From Nageia nagi (lineage: Eukaryota; Pinophyta): DNA of 64,000 nt. Within the stretch, counting starts at the first letter, position 1. Every line of letters begins with the position of its first letter. The stretch is taken from assembly GCA_050084985.1 (NCBI GenBank), contig JBITNC010000001.1, forward strand, positions 201,748,001-201,812,000. Reading direction: 5' to 3'. A model generated the notes under the pieces. The model searched no databases. It was not told the origin of the DNA and saw only the letters and a program-made list of their open reading frames with translations. Shown in pieces: positions 34,504-45,640 of the stretch. A program made the translations under genes and the position numbers.

Positions 34504-35608
34504 TGTAATGTCCCCAAATTTGTAAAACGTCCACTTTCTCTCCTCTTGGAGTGTGACGTTCATGGCAAAGGAGGAGAAACCAAAAAAAAATTAATTTAGG
34601 AGTATTTTATTAATATTTTGCATTTATTTCTGTAACCAAGGCTAAAGAGACCCTTGAGGCACTCACCCTTGGATTTTATTTAATTAATCTGGCTCAATTA
34701 TTTGTAATTAATGCAATATTAGTCTCTCATAATGGGACGTTGCATTTATGAGCCATTGATCTTGTAATTTGGCATCTCTAGGCAACCATTGTGGGATGTT
34801 GGGCTTCCTGGGTCCCTAGATGATTTAATTTGTCATCCCAAGACACCAGAAGAGGGACGTTGCACTTTGGGTGATTCCAAGGTATGAGAGATCTTGTTAT
34901 AAAAGGAGATGGGACGCATCATTTGGGGGGATGCTTGAAGATCATCAAAGTTTATCTCTTTCTGGGGGTTAGCAGCTAGTGGAGTTGCAGCTTTCCAGCT
35001 AGCTTAGTGGGAGAGCTCGAGCCAGTGTGGAGGAGTTCTTACCTAAGCTAGGACAGTAGCTCGAGCCAGTGGGGTGGAGTTGCTAGAGTAGCTCGAGCCA
35101 GTGAGGAGGCGTTACGGGAATAGTTCGAGCCAGTGTGGTGGAACTATTCCGTCCCTGATCCAGATCCAGCCAGTGGGGCAGATCCATATCCAGCCAGTGC
35201 GGCCATATTCCAAATCCAGATCTAACCTGCCAAATCAGTGTGAGGAGGCACGTCCTAGATCCAGACCAGCCGAATCAAGGTGAGGAGGCTCGTCCAGCAT
35301 TGCGGAGAAGAGGTTGAAGAACTTGCAGGGCCAGATCGTCCAAATCTGCCTTGTGAGGGCAAATGTCCCCTTCTTGAGCATTTGGGTATTTTTCCTTGAG
35401 TATTGTACTTGTCCATTTGGGACGTCCCAGCTCTTGAAGAATAAAATTCATTTCTGGCTCTATTTCTTGTTCAATTTGCAGATCTGATTTGAATTGAGCT
35501 AGTTAGAAAAATATAAAAAATATATATAAATTCCTAAGTAGTGATATTTCAACTTTGGAATATTACACTTTAACAAAATCGCATTTTGTGAGTTTTGGAG
35601 ATATTACA
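34504..35608 (+). repeat. E1 5' LTR
   Basis: TGTAATGTCCCC...GATATTACA, 1105 bp, TATAAAA at 34898-34904. Contains four copies of a CGAGCCAGTGTGGAGGAGTT-like motif (about 35010-35150) and two copies of a CCAGCCAGTGGGGCAGAT unit (35160-35205). Confidence 0.95.
34898..34904 (+). promoter_or_regulatory. E1 LTR TATA box
   Basis: TATAAAA in CTTGTTATAAAAGGAGATGG, kept in the 3' LTR at 39557-39563. Confidence 0.6.
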
Positions 35609-35609
35609 A

Positions 35610-35621
35610 TGGTATCAGAGC
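35610..35621 (+). other. E1 primer binding site
   Basis: TGGTATCAGAGC one base after the 5' LTR. Confidence 0.95.
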
Positions 35622-35644
35622 CACGTTTCCTGCCAGCCTGGAAA

Positions 35645-36588
35645 AAAATGAAAAGAGGAGATTGCACCAATTCAGGAAGGACGATGATCAAATTATGTTG
35701 GTTTTGTCAAAACGAATGGATCTCCGGACACACCTGTAAAGGGCAAAGACGTCATCATTACATGGAGGTATTTAAGGAAAAATCTTCAGATCCACCTCCT
35801 GCCCCTGCTTCAGTACATGGTACATCACATCCCTCTGCGTTTTATTTAAAAGCAAAATTTGGAAATATTCCAGTAAAAATCATGATTGATGGGAAGGCCA
35901 TGCACAACTTCATCAGCTCAAAATTCGTCCAGCAACAACAAATAGCATGTAACAATGACAGGGATTTTTGTGTCTCTAACTCCAAAGATGAAGTCACCAA
36001 CTAATCTCAGAGGGTAAGCAATTTTGGTTTTCAAATAGGGGAATATTCATTTACAGGAGAATATTTGGTCTATCCCTTGCAGGACGTCACTATGGTATTA
36101 GGAGCCCCATGGATCAAATCACTTGGAGAATTCCAGACCAACTATTGTACTTGTGAGATCAGATTCAAGTATCAAGGAAAGGATATCACGCTCCGAGACA
36201 GTAAGAGGAAAGCATCACCAAGTGCCGCTTTCAAGAGAATGGAAGTTATACAAGTATCCTCACAAGAGATCAAAAAAGAGCTAGAAAAAGAAGACGTCCT
36301 CTGGAGCACTACATTCACCATCTCAACACAGCAGAAGTCAAATCGGGCCCATCCAGATATACAACGAATATTGAAGAAACACAGCAAAGTTTTCGAAGAA
36401 CTCCCTAAGGAACCTCCGCCTAGTAGAGGATTTGAGCATCACATCGAGTTAGAATCAGGGGCCAAACCAGTAATTGTGACACCATACAGGCATCCACATG
36501 CTTTCAAAAATGAGATTGAGAAGACCATTAAGGAACTTCTAGACATGGGATATATTCGTCCCAACACTAGCCCTTTGCATCTCCAGTA
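35645..36588 (+). pseudogene. E1 nucleocapsid and protease remnant
   Basis: Within one frame from about 35645: a chromovirus-type zinc knuckle (CWFCQNEWISGHTCKGQ, about 35696-35745), a spacer, then a protease-like segment in which the expected D-S/T-G is replaced (MIDGKAMHNFISSKFV, about 35880-35930), so the catalytic triad is lost. An in-frame TAA lies at 36002-36004. The frame resumes with the protease C-terminus (VLGAPWIKSLGEFQTNY) and the RT entrance ([19 protein letters not shown]). It ends at 36587-36589 because one T seems to be missing in the S-P-F-A-S-P motif near 36577, shifting the frame into RT. Confidence 0.85.
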
Positions 36589-39168
36589 GTGTTGGTCAAG
36601 AAGGACGGAACCATGAGGATGTGCATAGATTATCGGCTGCTCAACAAAAAGACTATCAAAAACAGGTATCCCATCCCTAGAGTAGATGAATTAATTGATG
36701 AATTACATGGTGCTCAATATTTTTCCAAAATAGATCTTAGATCAGGATATCATCAAATAAAGATGAAAGATGAAGATGTACATAAAACAGCCTTCCGTTG
36801 TCACTATGGACATTTTGAATTTCTGGTAATGCCATTTGGATTAACTAATGCTCTAGCTACTTTCCAGTCTACCATGAATCAGATCTTTAAGGAACAATTG
36901 ATAAAATTTGTGTTAGTCTTCTTTGATGATATCTTGGTATACAACAAAACATGGGAAGAGCATCTCCAACACTTGGACGTGGTGCTAAGTGTCTTAAAGG
37001 GGCACCAATTCTTTGCCAAACAATCTAAGTGTGAGTTCGGCCTAACTCAAGTAATGTATCTGGGGCACGTAATCAGCAAGGAAGGAGTACAGGTTGACCA
37101 ACAAAAGATTGCCTCAATTCAGGAATGGCCCACCCCCAACAATTTAACACATTTAAGGGGATTTTTGGGGTTGTGTAATTATTACAGGCAGTTCATCAAA
37201 GGATTCTCACAGCTAGCTTTTCCATTGACAAATCTGACCAAGAAAGATTCTTTCATTTGGAGCAATGAGGCTCAAAGGGCCTTTGAAAGGTTAAAAGAGG
37301 TAATGACCACTTGTCCCATGTTGGCTATGCCTAATTTCTCTATACCATTTACTGTAGAATGTGACGCCTCTGGAATAGGTATTGGGGCTGTTTTATCACA
37401 AAAAGGAAGACCTATTGTTTATGAAAGCAGGAAGCTCACTAAACAGGAACAAACTTTCAGCATCTATGACAAGGAAATGCTAGCCATCATGCATGCGTTA
37501 GCCAAATTTAAGCAATACTTGGTATGTGGGAAATTTGTAGTCAAAATTGACCACAACAGTTTGAAGTATTTCTTGGGACAGCAAGATTTAAATGAAAGGC
37601 AGCAAAAATGGGTCACCAAACTACTAGCATACGATTTTGATATAGAATATGTCAAGGGGAAGAAGAATGTGGCAGCTGATGCATTATCAAGGCACCCCTC
37701 CTATTCACTTTCTGCTATTATTTCCAATTGGAAGGCCTCCATTATGGCAGAATATACCAAGAACGAATTTGCTTCACAGATAATTGATGTACGTCTACAA
37801 AAAGAGGGATACACACTGTAGGAAGGACTGATCTTGTACAAGAGATGAATTTTTCTGGTGCCTGAATCTAAATTCAAGAAAAAACTTCTTTTAGCGACTC
37901 ATGATGTCCCATTGGCAGGGCATCCGGGATACTACAAGACCTACAGACTCTTGAGAGAAAGGTTTGCTTGGAAGGGCCTCAAGGAGGACGTATTGCAGCA
38001 TGTGAGGGAATGCACCATGTGTCAGTAAAACAAGGAAGAAAAATCATTGCCTGCTGGACTTCTACAACCTCTACCCGTTCCAGAACAAAAATGGGAAAGT
38101 ATCTCGATGGATTTTATCACTGGTCTACCCAAGGTTCAAGGTAAAGATTGTATTCTGATAATAGTGGACAGGTTTACCAAATACGCTCACTTTTTTGCTG
38201 TTTCCACCACTATTACTGCAATTCAGGTAGCTGAACTTTTTTTTAGGGAAATATTCAAAAATCATGGGCTGCCCAAAAATATAGTCAATGATAGGGATAG
38301 CAGATTTATGAGCATGTTCTGGCAAGAACTTTTCAGATTAACTAGGACGAATTTGACCCCTAGCACCAGTTACCATCCCCAAACAGATGGGCAAACAGAG
38401 GCAGTAAACAAATGGTTAGAAGGCTACCTTAGAAATTATGTGACAGGACAGCAAAACTCATGGCTGAAATGGTTACACTTGGGAGAATATTGCTACAACA
38501 CCACCTACCACTTATCCATCAAGATGACTCCCTTTCATGCTCTTTATGGGTATGAAGCTACTCATTTTGCTGATTTATTCTTTGATGATTGCAGGGTCCC
38601 CAAAGCTAATGAATTTTTGCAGGAACAGAAAGATATCTTGAAATCCCTCAAAGAAAACATGCAGGTGGCTCAACAACAACAAAAGAAGTATGCAGATCAG
38701 CAAAGAGAGGAGCGCTCCTTTGAAGTGGATGATATGGTGTATTTGAGGTTACAACCATACCGGCAAACAACTTTGAAGAAGAGTGGTGCGGAAAAACTTC
38801 AACCCAAGTTTTACGGTCCATACAAGATCATTAAGAAAGTAGGGCAAGTGGCCTACAAACTAGATCTTCCTCCTAACAGTAAAATTCACAACACCTTCCA
38901 TGTCTCTTGCCTCAAAAGGGCACTAGGGTGTCACATCACACCTTCCTTGGAACTCCCACCCTTGGACAAAGATGGAAAATTACTTTTGATTCCTGAAAAA
39001 GTGCTTGAAATAAGAGAGAAAAAGCTAAGAAACCGTAGCATTGCAGAATATTTGATCAAATGGAAGGGTCTGCCACTAGAAGATGCCACGTGGGAAGGAA
39101 AAGGAATTCTGGAACATCTAGCTTGGAGTTGCTTGGGGACAAGCAATTCGGGAAGGGGAGACTTATAA
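36589..39168 (+). pseudogene. pol: E1 reverse transcriptase, RNase H, integrase, chromodomain
   Basis: One frame with three nonsense codons at 37819 (TAG), 37846 (TGA) and 38026 (TAA), each one C-to-T step from a sense codon. RT has [11 protein letters not shown], the SKIDLRSGYHQI motif and the catalytic FFDD at 36919-36930. RNase H follows (TVECDASGIGIGAVL, YDKEMLAIMHAL). The integrase zinc region lies around 37880-38040. The integrase core has Asp codons at 38110 and 38290 and Glu at 38398, a D-D-35-E layout. A GPY/F motif (FYGPYKIIKKVG) is near 38810. The C-terminal chromodomain (IAEYLIKWKGLPLEDATWE, about 39040-39097) would bind modified histones and direct insertion to heterochromatin. 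Confidence 0.93.
39150..39160 (+). other. E1 polypurine tract
   Basis: GGGAAGGGGAG, a few bases before the 3' LTR and overlapping the end of the pol frame. Confidence 0.85.
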
Positions 39169-40290
39169 TGTCCCCAAATTTGTAAAACGTCCACTTTCTC
39201 TCCTCTTGGAGTGTGACGTTCATGGCAAAGGAGGAGAAACCAAAAATAAATTAATTTAAGAGTATTTTATTAATATTTTGCATTTATTTCTGTAACCAAG
39301 GCTAAAGAGACCCTTGAGGCACTCACCCTTGGATTTTATTTAATTAATCTGGCTCAATTATTTGTAATTAATGCAATATTAGTCTCTCATAATGGGACGT
39401 TGCATTTATGAGCCATTGATCTTGTAATTTGGCATCTCTAGGCAACCATTGTGGGACGTTGGGCTTCCTAGGTCCCTAGATGATTTAATTTGTCATCCCA
39501 AGACACCAGAAGAGGATGTTGCACTTTGGGTGATTCCAAGGTATAAGAGATCTTGTTATAAAAGGAGATGGGACGCATCATTTGGGGGGATGCTTGAAGA
39601 TCATCAGAGTTTATCTCTTTCCGGGGGTTAGCAGCTAGTGGAGTTGCAGCTTTCCAGCTAGCTTAGTGGGAGAGCTCGAGCCAGTGTGGAGGAGTTCTTA
39701 CCTAAGCTAGGACAGTAGCTCGAGCCAGTGGGGTGGAGTTGCTAGAGTAGCTCAAGCCAGTGAGGAGGAGTTACGGGAATAGTTCGAGCCAGTGTGGTGG
39801 AACTATTCCGTCCCTGATCCAGATCCAGCCAGTGGGACAGATCCAGATCCAGCCAGTGGGGCAGATCCAGATCCAGCCAGTGGGGCAGATCCATATCCAT
39901 ATCTAACCTGCCAAATCAGTGTGAGGAGGCACGTCCTAGATCCAGACCAACCGAATCAATGTGAGGAGGCTCGTCCAGCATTGGGGAGAAGAGGTTGAAG
40001 AACTTGCAGGGCCAGATCGTCCAAATCTGCCTTGTGAGGGCAAACGTCCCCCTTCTTGAGCATTTGGGTATTTTTCCTTGAGTATTGTACTTGTCCATTT
40101 GGGACGTCCCAGCTCTTGAAGAATAAAATTCATTTCTGGCTCTATTTCTTGTTCAATTTGCAGATCTGATTTGAATTGAGCTAGTTAGAAAAATATAAAA
40201 AATATATATAAATTCCTAAGTAGTGATATTTCAACTTTGGAACATTACACTTTAACAAAATCGCATTTTGTGAGTTTTGGGGATATTACA
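39164..40290 (+). repeat. E1 3' LTR
   Basis: 1127 bp, starts TATAATGTCCCC (second base G to A relative to the 5' LTR) and ends GATATTACA. Longer than the 5' LTR mainly because the ~24-bp CAGATCCAGCCAGTGGGG unit has three copies. Confidence 0.95.
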
Positions 40291-40295
40291 TTGAT

Positions 40296-40576
40296 TAATG
40301 AAGTTCTTTGAGAGTGAGCTAAGGCTTGCTAAGAGTTTTCAATATTCTTGTCTGCTTCTATCGAACTTGCTGAAATTGTGACTGAAAAACAATTTTCTTA
40401 ACTCCAGTTTTTATTTCACTCAATCACTTTTTTGGAAAATTTGACCATGCCCTTCATACTACAGGAGTTATCGAGGGTGGAGAAATCTAAAAATGATATT
40501 AATTAATTTAAAAATCATATTTAACGTATCTAGGCAATATATCATTAAATATGCAAATATCAAGATAATTATGTTA
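40296..40576. other. Spacer between E1 and G4
   Basis: Right flank of E1. It begins with the continuation of the interrupted minus-strand ORF and then becomes AT-rich. A TTGTTTTTCAG read on minus near 40395-40385 resembles a splice acceptor, but there is no second line of evidence. Confidence 0.35.
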
Positions 40577-42403
40577 TGTAATATCTCCAAAATATTCTCA
40601 CACAGATATTAGCCAAATAAATAATTCAAACTATCAAAATTCACCCTCAAACATACCACGTTTGATCTAGGGCATCAAATACACATTAAAATGAGCAAGG
40701 AATGCCAACGACTCACTCTACAAGCACCAATAGCACTAAATTGCCCAACATCATACACAGGGGCTCATACACTATGCCAAACTCATCCAAGAATGTCAAC
40801 GAATCACATATGCAAGCATATACATACAAAATAGCTCAATGTTGCAAGTATGGAAGCATACACATCAAATATGGAGACAAACATTGCGATCCAAGTATAC
40901 CACAACAATATTAATGATGAATGAATGAGTACAATACCAAACTGGCCCAAAGGGCTCAACATTGGCCTCCAAGAAGCCAACTAGGGCATACAATGAGCTT
41001 TGAAACTGGAGTAGAACAACCTCCTACTAGTTCTGTGGATGCCTCACCGAAGGGCTCCCTCACATACTAGCTCTTGGTGAAGAGAACAGATGTGGTTCCG
41101 GAATGCCATCGGATGGATTCAAAGATGCAAACCGCTTGTGGATGCCTTAGGGTAGGGCAGCCTCACTCGCATGAACAAACACCTTAACCGTAAGACAAAA
41201 GGTGTTCTATGCCTCCTGAACTCTTCTTGTGCGCTGAGCTCAAGGGTGCTTGACACCGCCAAGTCTTTGAACTCCGAAGATAAGGGTTTTTGTATCAAAT
41301 CAAGTCTATCTCTAGATTGAGGCTCCTTAGCCTTATATAGCTCACCATTGGATCTGAATCTCACCTCAAGTCATCACCAAACCCCCTAATCCAACATTGG
41401 CTTCCTAGAAGCTCCACAAATCCCAACAAAGGGGCCTAGGGGTCAAACAAGACCCAACGTGGGTATCTGGGTCCTCATATGCTCAACGTGGGTCCTCATG
41501 CCCAATGTGGGTGCTTGGGAGTCACCCATGCCACATGGCGGTCCTAGAATGCATGCGTGGGTGTCTTGGAGTCATAATGGGCTAACATGGGGTTTAGTGT
41601 GCATGAGTGGATGTCTAAGAGTCATCATGGGCCAACGTGGGGGTCTACGAGTCTCCCCAAGGCTGGCACGTGTACAAGTGCTCCCAAATCCAACATTGGG
41701 GCAAATCCATGCTCTAGTGTCATCTAGGTGCTATAAAAGCCTTGGGATTCCCACAATCATCTTTAGGATCTCCAAGTGCATTAAATGACAAATAAAATAA
41801 CACAACCTAGCTTGGGAGGAAACCGTCCCTCATGAGGCTCACAAAGTGGGTCGAACGGACCTCTATAATTCTATCCCAAATAACTAACAACAAATACCTG
41901 AACAACTAAATATTTACAAAAAGGGAATCCCTAGGATTCCAAAATTCATTATTTTTTATAAACAGGGGAAGTTACAAAGCCTCCCCTCTCGAATTGCTTG
42001 CCCTCATGCAATTGTAGAATGCCAAGAATCATTAACTTCCAAATATCTCTTATCTTCCAAATATCTCTTGATTCTATTGCAGGTATCAACTGTGGGTTTT
42101 TGTGATGGAATGCAACTTCAATAATTTTCTTCCATAACTCAGCCCATGAAGTCCTTGTATCAACTATTGAAGCTCCTTTTTGGTGTCTAAATGTTGCAAG
42201 AGAAAATTTTGATATCTTGCTGAAGTTTATTCTGTCTTTGGCAATCAACATTAAGTACAAAAATGCCTACAGGTATTTTGGTATAACAATTCATGGAAGA
42301 CATAAGGTTGTATGCAAATATTTGGATGCACTCATCCATGCTAGGCACCAAATTGCAGCAATGAGTATCTATAAGAATCCTGAAAAATATACCTACAAAA
42401 ACA
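40577..42403 (-). mobile_element. G4: 3' end of a minus-strand G-type element
   Basis: LTR 40577-41976 (TGTAATATC...GGGAAGTTACA, about 1.4 kb), followed on the right by the reverse-complement polypurine tract CCTCCCCTCTCG and about 420 bp of interior. The interior contains a GAAGTTGCATTCCATCA-like stretch (read on minus), as in G1 near 9810. It is cut at 42404 by the P-type array, and the rest of G4 lies outside the window or is lost. Confidence 0.75.
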
Positions 42404-43483
42404 TGTGACATCCCCCTTGCATCCATGTAAATAATTATGGAATCCAATAGATTCCCCTTTTGTAATATATTTTATTATTGCATTGTACTTTTAGTTGTAG
42501 CTTGGGATAGAAGACTTAATGGGTCAATGGACCCCACTGTGAGCCTCAAGTGGGACGTGTCCCTCCCAAGCATAGATTAGGTGTTTAATTGTACATGGAG
42601 ATCTCAAGCATGATTGTGGGAATCCCAAGGTCTGTTTAGTGCTTGGATGGATGAGCACTTGTATACATGCACTAGCCTTGGGGAGACTCCTAGACTTCCA
42701 CGTTGGCCCATGATAACACCTAGCCCCCATGCATGGCTCCCAGACCCACGTTGGGCATGCGTGGCACTTCTAGACCCCCATGTTGGCATTTATGACACCT
42801 GGGCACCCACGTTGGGCATTCTGGGCTTCCAGGGGGCTAACGTTAGAATTAAGGAGCAGGGTGATGCTTGATTATTATTACATTCATATCATCTCGAGGA
42901 CAATAAGACTTAGCGGCTCTAAGGATTTCCCTAGGTGCAACATCTAGGAGGACTATCGAGCTGAGGGATCCTGTTAGTCTACAATGCTGGTGTAGCACCC
43001 TTGCCCATCTGGTGGTATTCCAAGGTTGAGCTTTTACCATTCAATTGGTCGCTAGGATCAAAAGAGGGCTCCTTCAATGGAGAGGATTTAGGTTCTTAGG
43101 GAGCGAGGCTGTCCCATCCGTTCGTCCAATTTGAGGATACATGTTATGTCCGAGTTGGCTAATTTGAGGCCAACGTCAACCCTCTAGGGCTTGGTATTGT
43201 ATTATTGAACATTGTTTATTCTATATACGACCATCGGGCATTGGATCTCATATTTGCGCTATAATTGTCTATGTATGCAACGTTGTGGTGTGTTTACTCT
43301 TACATGCATGTATGAGCCAGACGTTGGCATTATTGCGCTGTAATTACTAGTGTGTGTTTCTATAAGCCAAACGTTAGCATTGTTGCACTGTAATCACTTG
43401 TGCTTGATGCCCTAGACTAGACATTAGGGTTTATTTCTGTGTTTTGAGCATTTCGCACTTGATATTGTATTTGGGTAATTATA
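42404..43483 (+). repeat. P array LTR 1, lacking the TATA segment
   Basis: TGTGACATCCCCC...GGGTAATTATA. Contains ~30-bp CACGTTGG-type motifs (A of ACGT or its decayed form at 42700, 42748, 42780, 42809, 42840). Compared with LTRs 2-4 it lacks about 70 bp around 42872 that hold TATAAAG. A GATG sequence at both ends of the missing block suggests a short-repeat deletion. Confidence 0.85.
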
Positions 43484-43484
43484 G

Positions 43485-43496
43485 TGGTATCAAAGC
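43485..43496 (+). other. P1 primer binding site
   Basis: TGGTATCAAAGC, one G-to-A change from TGGTATCAGAGC. Confidence 0.85.
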
Positions 43497-43519
43497 TGAA
43501 GATCTTGCCTCATAAGGAA

Positions 43520-44140
43520 ATGGATGCCAAATCTACAGCCACGATGAAGAAGTCAGAGTTCGGAAGGGTGGTTTTCTGCCAACTTTTGCAAAAATTTGAG
43601 GATAATAAGATCCCTTCGAAGGAAAGGGAGAGGTTTTTATGGTTCCTGAGTGAACAACTTGAGGAGATGTGCAAGAAGATAGGGCAAACATGGGAACCTA
43701 GATCTGTGACTTCGCACAAGACTTTGCCAAAGATCAAGATCCTACTCTAGATCTACTGTGGAACTACTAAGGAGTTCTAGAGAGACATCACCTTCCAATT
43801 GTACCAAGATCTTCTAGGTTATGGAGTGGTTGCATGGAAGAAGCCCAACGTTGGGAAGGAGGAGGCAGCTACAACCCCAATGTTTGGATTAGGGCCGTCC
43901 GAAGAAATTAGATAGGCAGATACCACCTTGGATCATAAAAAGAGAGGAGAAGGGAAGATGACACTCAGATCCGGTGCTACCAGTAACATATTAGAGGCCG
44001 TCACTTAGATGGTATTGACCAAGAGGATGAGTGCTATCGACCGGAAGAGGGAGATTGAATGGGGCTACGTTTTAACCCTAGCCAAGGGAGGCCCCACGTT
44101 GCATGCTAGGAAGACCAAGGAGCAACCATTTGAGTTCCAA
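43520..44140 (+). pseudogene. P1 leader ORF of unknown family, in place of gag-protease
   Basis: About 205 codons from the ATG at 43520, in the same frame as RT. The start of this ATG context (AAGGAAATGGA-GCC) is kept in P2 (47881) and P4 (56426). Conserved blocks among copies include QLLQKFEDNKIP, a basic/aromatic stretch ending LWFLSEQ, and LYQDLLGYGVVAW. I recognise neither a capsid fold, a zinc knuckle nor a protease motif. The predicted character is helical and charged. Stops occur at 43748, 43778, 43916 and 44006, several of them TAG where other copies have CAG-type sense codons. It could be a highly diverged gag, or captured sequence. Confidence 0.6.
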
Positions 44141-45640
44141 TGAATTTTGGATCAATATCCGAATGTTTTTGGAGATATGCCCAAGGGTTTGCCTCCGTCT
44201 AGAGGGTTTGAGCACACGGTGGAGTTGGAACCGAGAGCCAAGTCGGTTATGATCACCCCTTACAGGCATCCGAAGATTTATAAAGATGAGATAGAAAAGA
44301 CAATTAAGGAGTTGTTAGACATGGGATTCATTCATCCTAGCTCCAACCCCTTTGCTTCTTCAGTAGTGTTGGTCAAGAAGAAGGATGGGACCATGAGAAT
44401 GAGTATTGACTATAGGTTACTCAACAACAAGACCATCAAAAACAAGTATCCCATTCCTAGAATGGATGATCTCATTGATGAGTTGGATAGAGCCAAATAC
44501 TTCTCAAAAATAGACTTGAGATTTAGATACCATCAGATAAGGATGAAGAAAGAAGACGTCCACAAGACAATCTTCAGGTGCCACTATGGTCATTTTGAAT
44601 TTTTAGTGATGCCTTTCGGATTGACTAATGCACCGACCACCTTCTAGTTAGCTATGAATCAGGTTTTCAGGGAGTAGTTGAGGAAGTTTGTGTTAGTTTT
44701 CTTTGACGACATCTTGGTAAACAACAAAATATGGGGAGAACATCTCGATCACCTGGACCATGTTTTGAAGACATTGCAGGAGAAGAAATTTTACGCAAAA
44801 CAGTCCAAGTCTGAGTTTGGCATGACGGAGATTCTATATCTAAGGCATATCATCAGCCATTAGGGAGTTAGGGTGTATGAGTAGAAGATTGCGGCCATCT
44901 AGGAGTGGCCGACACCCACATCTCTCACACAACTAAGAGGGTTTTTGGGGCTTTGCAACTACTATAGGAGGTTCATACATGGCTTTTCCCACTTAGCTGG
45001 CCTCTTCATGCAGCTAACCAAGAAAGATACATTTGTTTGGAGTGATAGAGCTCAAGAGGCCTTCGAGGCACTCAAGAAGGTCATGTGTACCTATCCTTGT
45101 TTGGCCATACCAAATTACTTAATCCCTTTCACAGTGGAATGTGATGCATCAAAACTTGGTGTTAGACAAATACTCATGCAAAGGGGGAAACTGATTGCAT
45201 TTGAGAGCCAGAAGTTATCTAGTACAGAGTAGAATTTCAATGTGTATGACAAAGAGATGTTGGCCATCATGCATGCATTGGAGAGGTTCAAACCATACTT
45301 GGTTTGTGGCCCATTCATCATCTGAAGTTACCACAATAGTTTGAAATACTTTCTGAGCTAGTCAAATTTGAGTGAAAAACAGCAACGGTAGGTGAGTAAG
45401 CTTCAATCATTTGATTTTGAGATCCAATATATTAAGGGAAAGAAGTACACAACAGCTAACCCATTTCTATCACTGCTGATTGGAAGAAGACAGTAATGGC
45501 CGAGTACACTCAAGATGAGTTTGCCCATGGCATTCTCAATGGGACAGTGAAGAACAAGAGGTATGTGGTCAAGGACGGATTGATCTTGAAGAGGAATAGG
45601 ATCTTCCTAACTCTAAAATTTGAGTAAAGAAGAAAGTGCT
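44141..45640 (+). pseudogene. pol: P1 reverse transcriptase and RNase H
   Basis: Same frame as the leader from 44147: RT entrance ([13 protein letters not shown]), [24 protein letters not shown], catalytic FFDDILV near 44699-44720, thumb (YYRRFIHGFSHL), RNase H (TVECDASKLG, YDKEMLAIMHALERF). Nonsense codons at 44645, 44675, 44861, 44882, 44900 and 45230 are mostly TAG. A deletion near 45455-45465 removes about 30-40 bp seen in P3. The RNase H frame closes with TAA at 45625, a position shared with P3 and P4. Confidence 0.88.

Larger units (their letters stand above)
34504..40290 (+). mobile_element. E1: Ty3/gypsy chromovirus lacking gag capsid
   Basis: 5787-bp element with LTRs 34504-35608 and 39164-40290, perfect target duplication TTGAT (34499-34503 and 40291-40295), a PBS and a polypurine tract. 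The interior is only 3.56 kb: a short nucleocapsid/protease remnant, RT, RNase H, integrase and chromodomain. The capsid part of gag is gone, because the zinc knuckle starts less than 100 bp after the PBS. By eye the LTRs differ at roughly 2% plus a repeat-length change, so it is young but older than the copia element. Four in-frame stops and one frameshift break the coding region. Confidence 0.95.

Noticed and set aside
40385-40395. Splice acceptor for a host gene on the minus strand
   Set aside because: A TTTTTCAG alone in AT-rich DNA is weak; the frame after it soon meets stops.
45610-45640. Programmed -1 frameshift site between RNase H and integrase
   Set aside because: The zero-frame bases before the TAA do not form a canonical slippery heptamer in any of the three copies.
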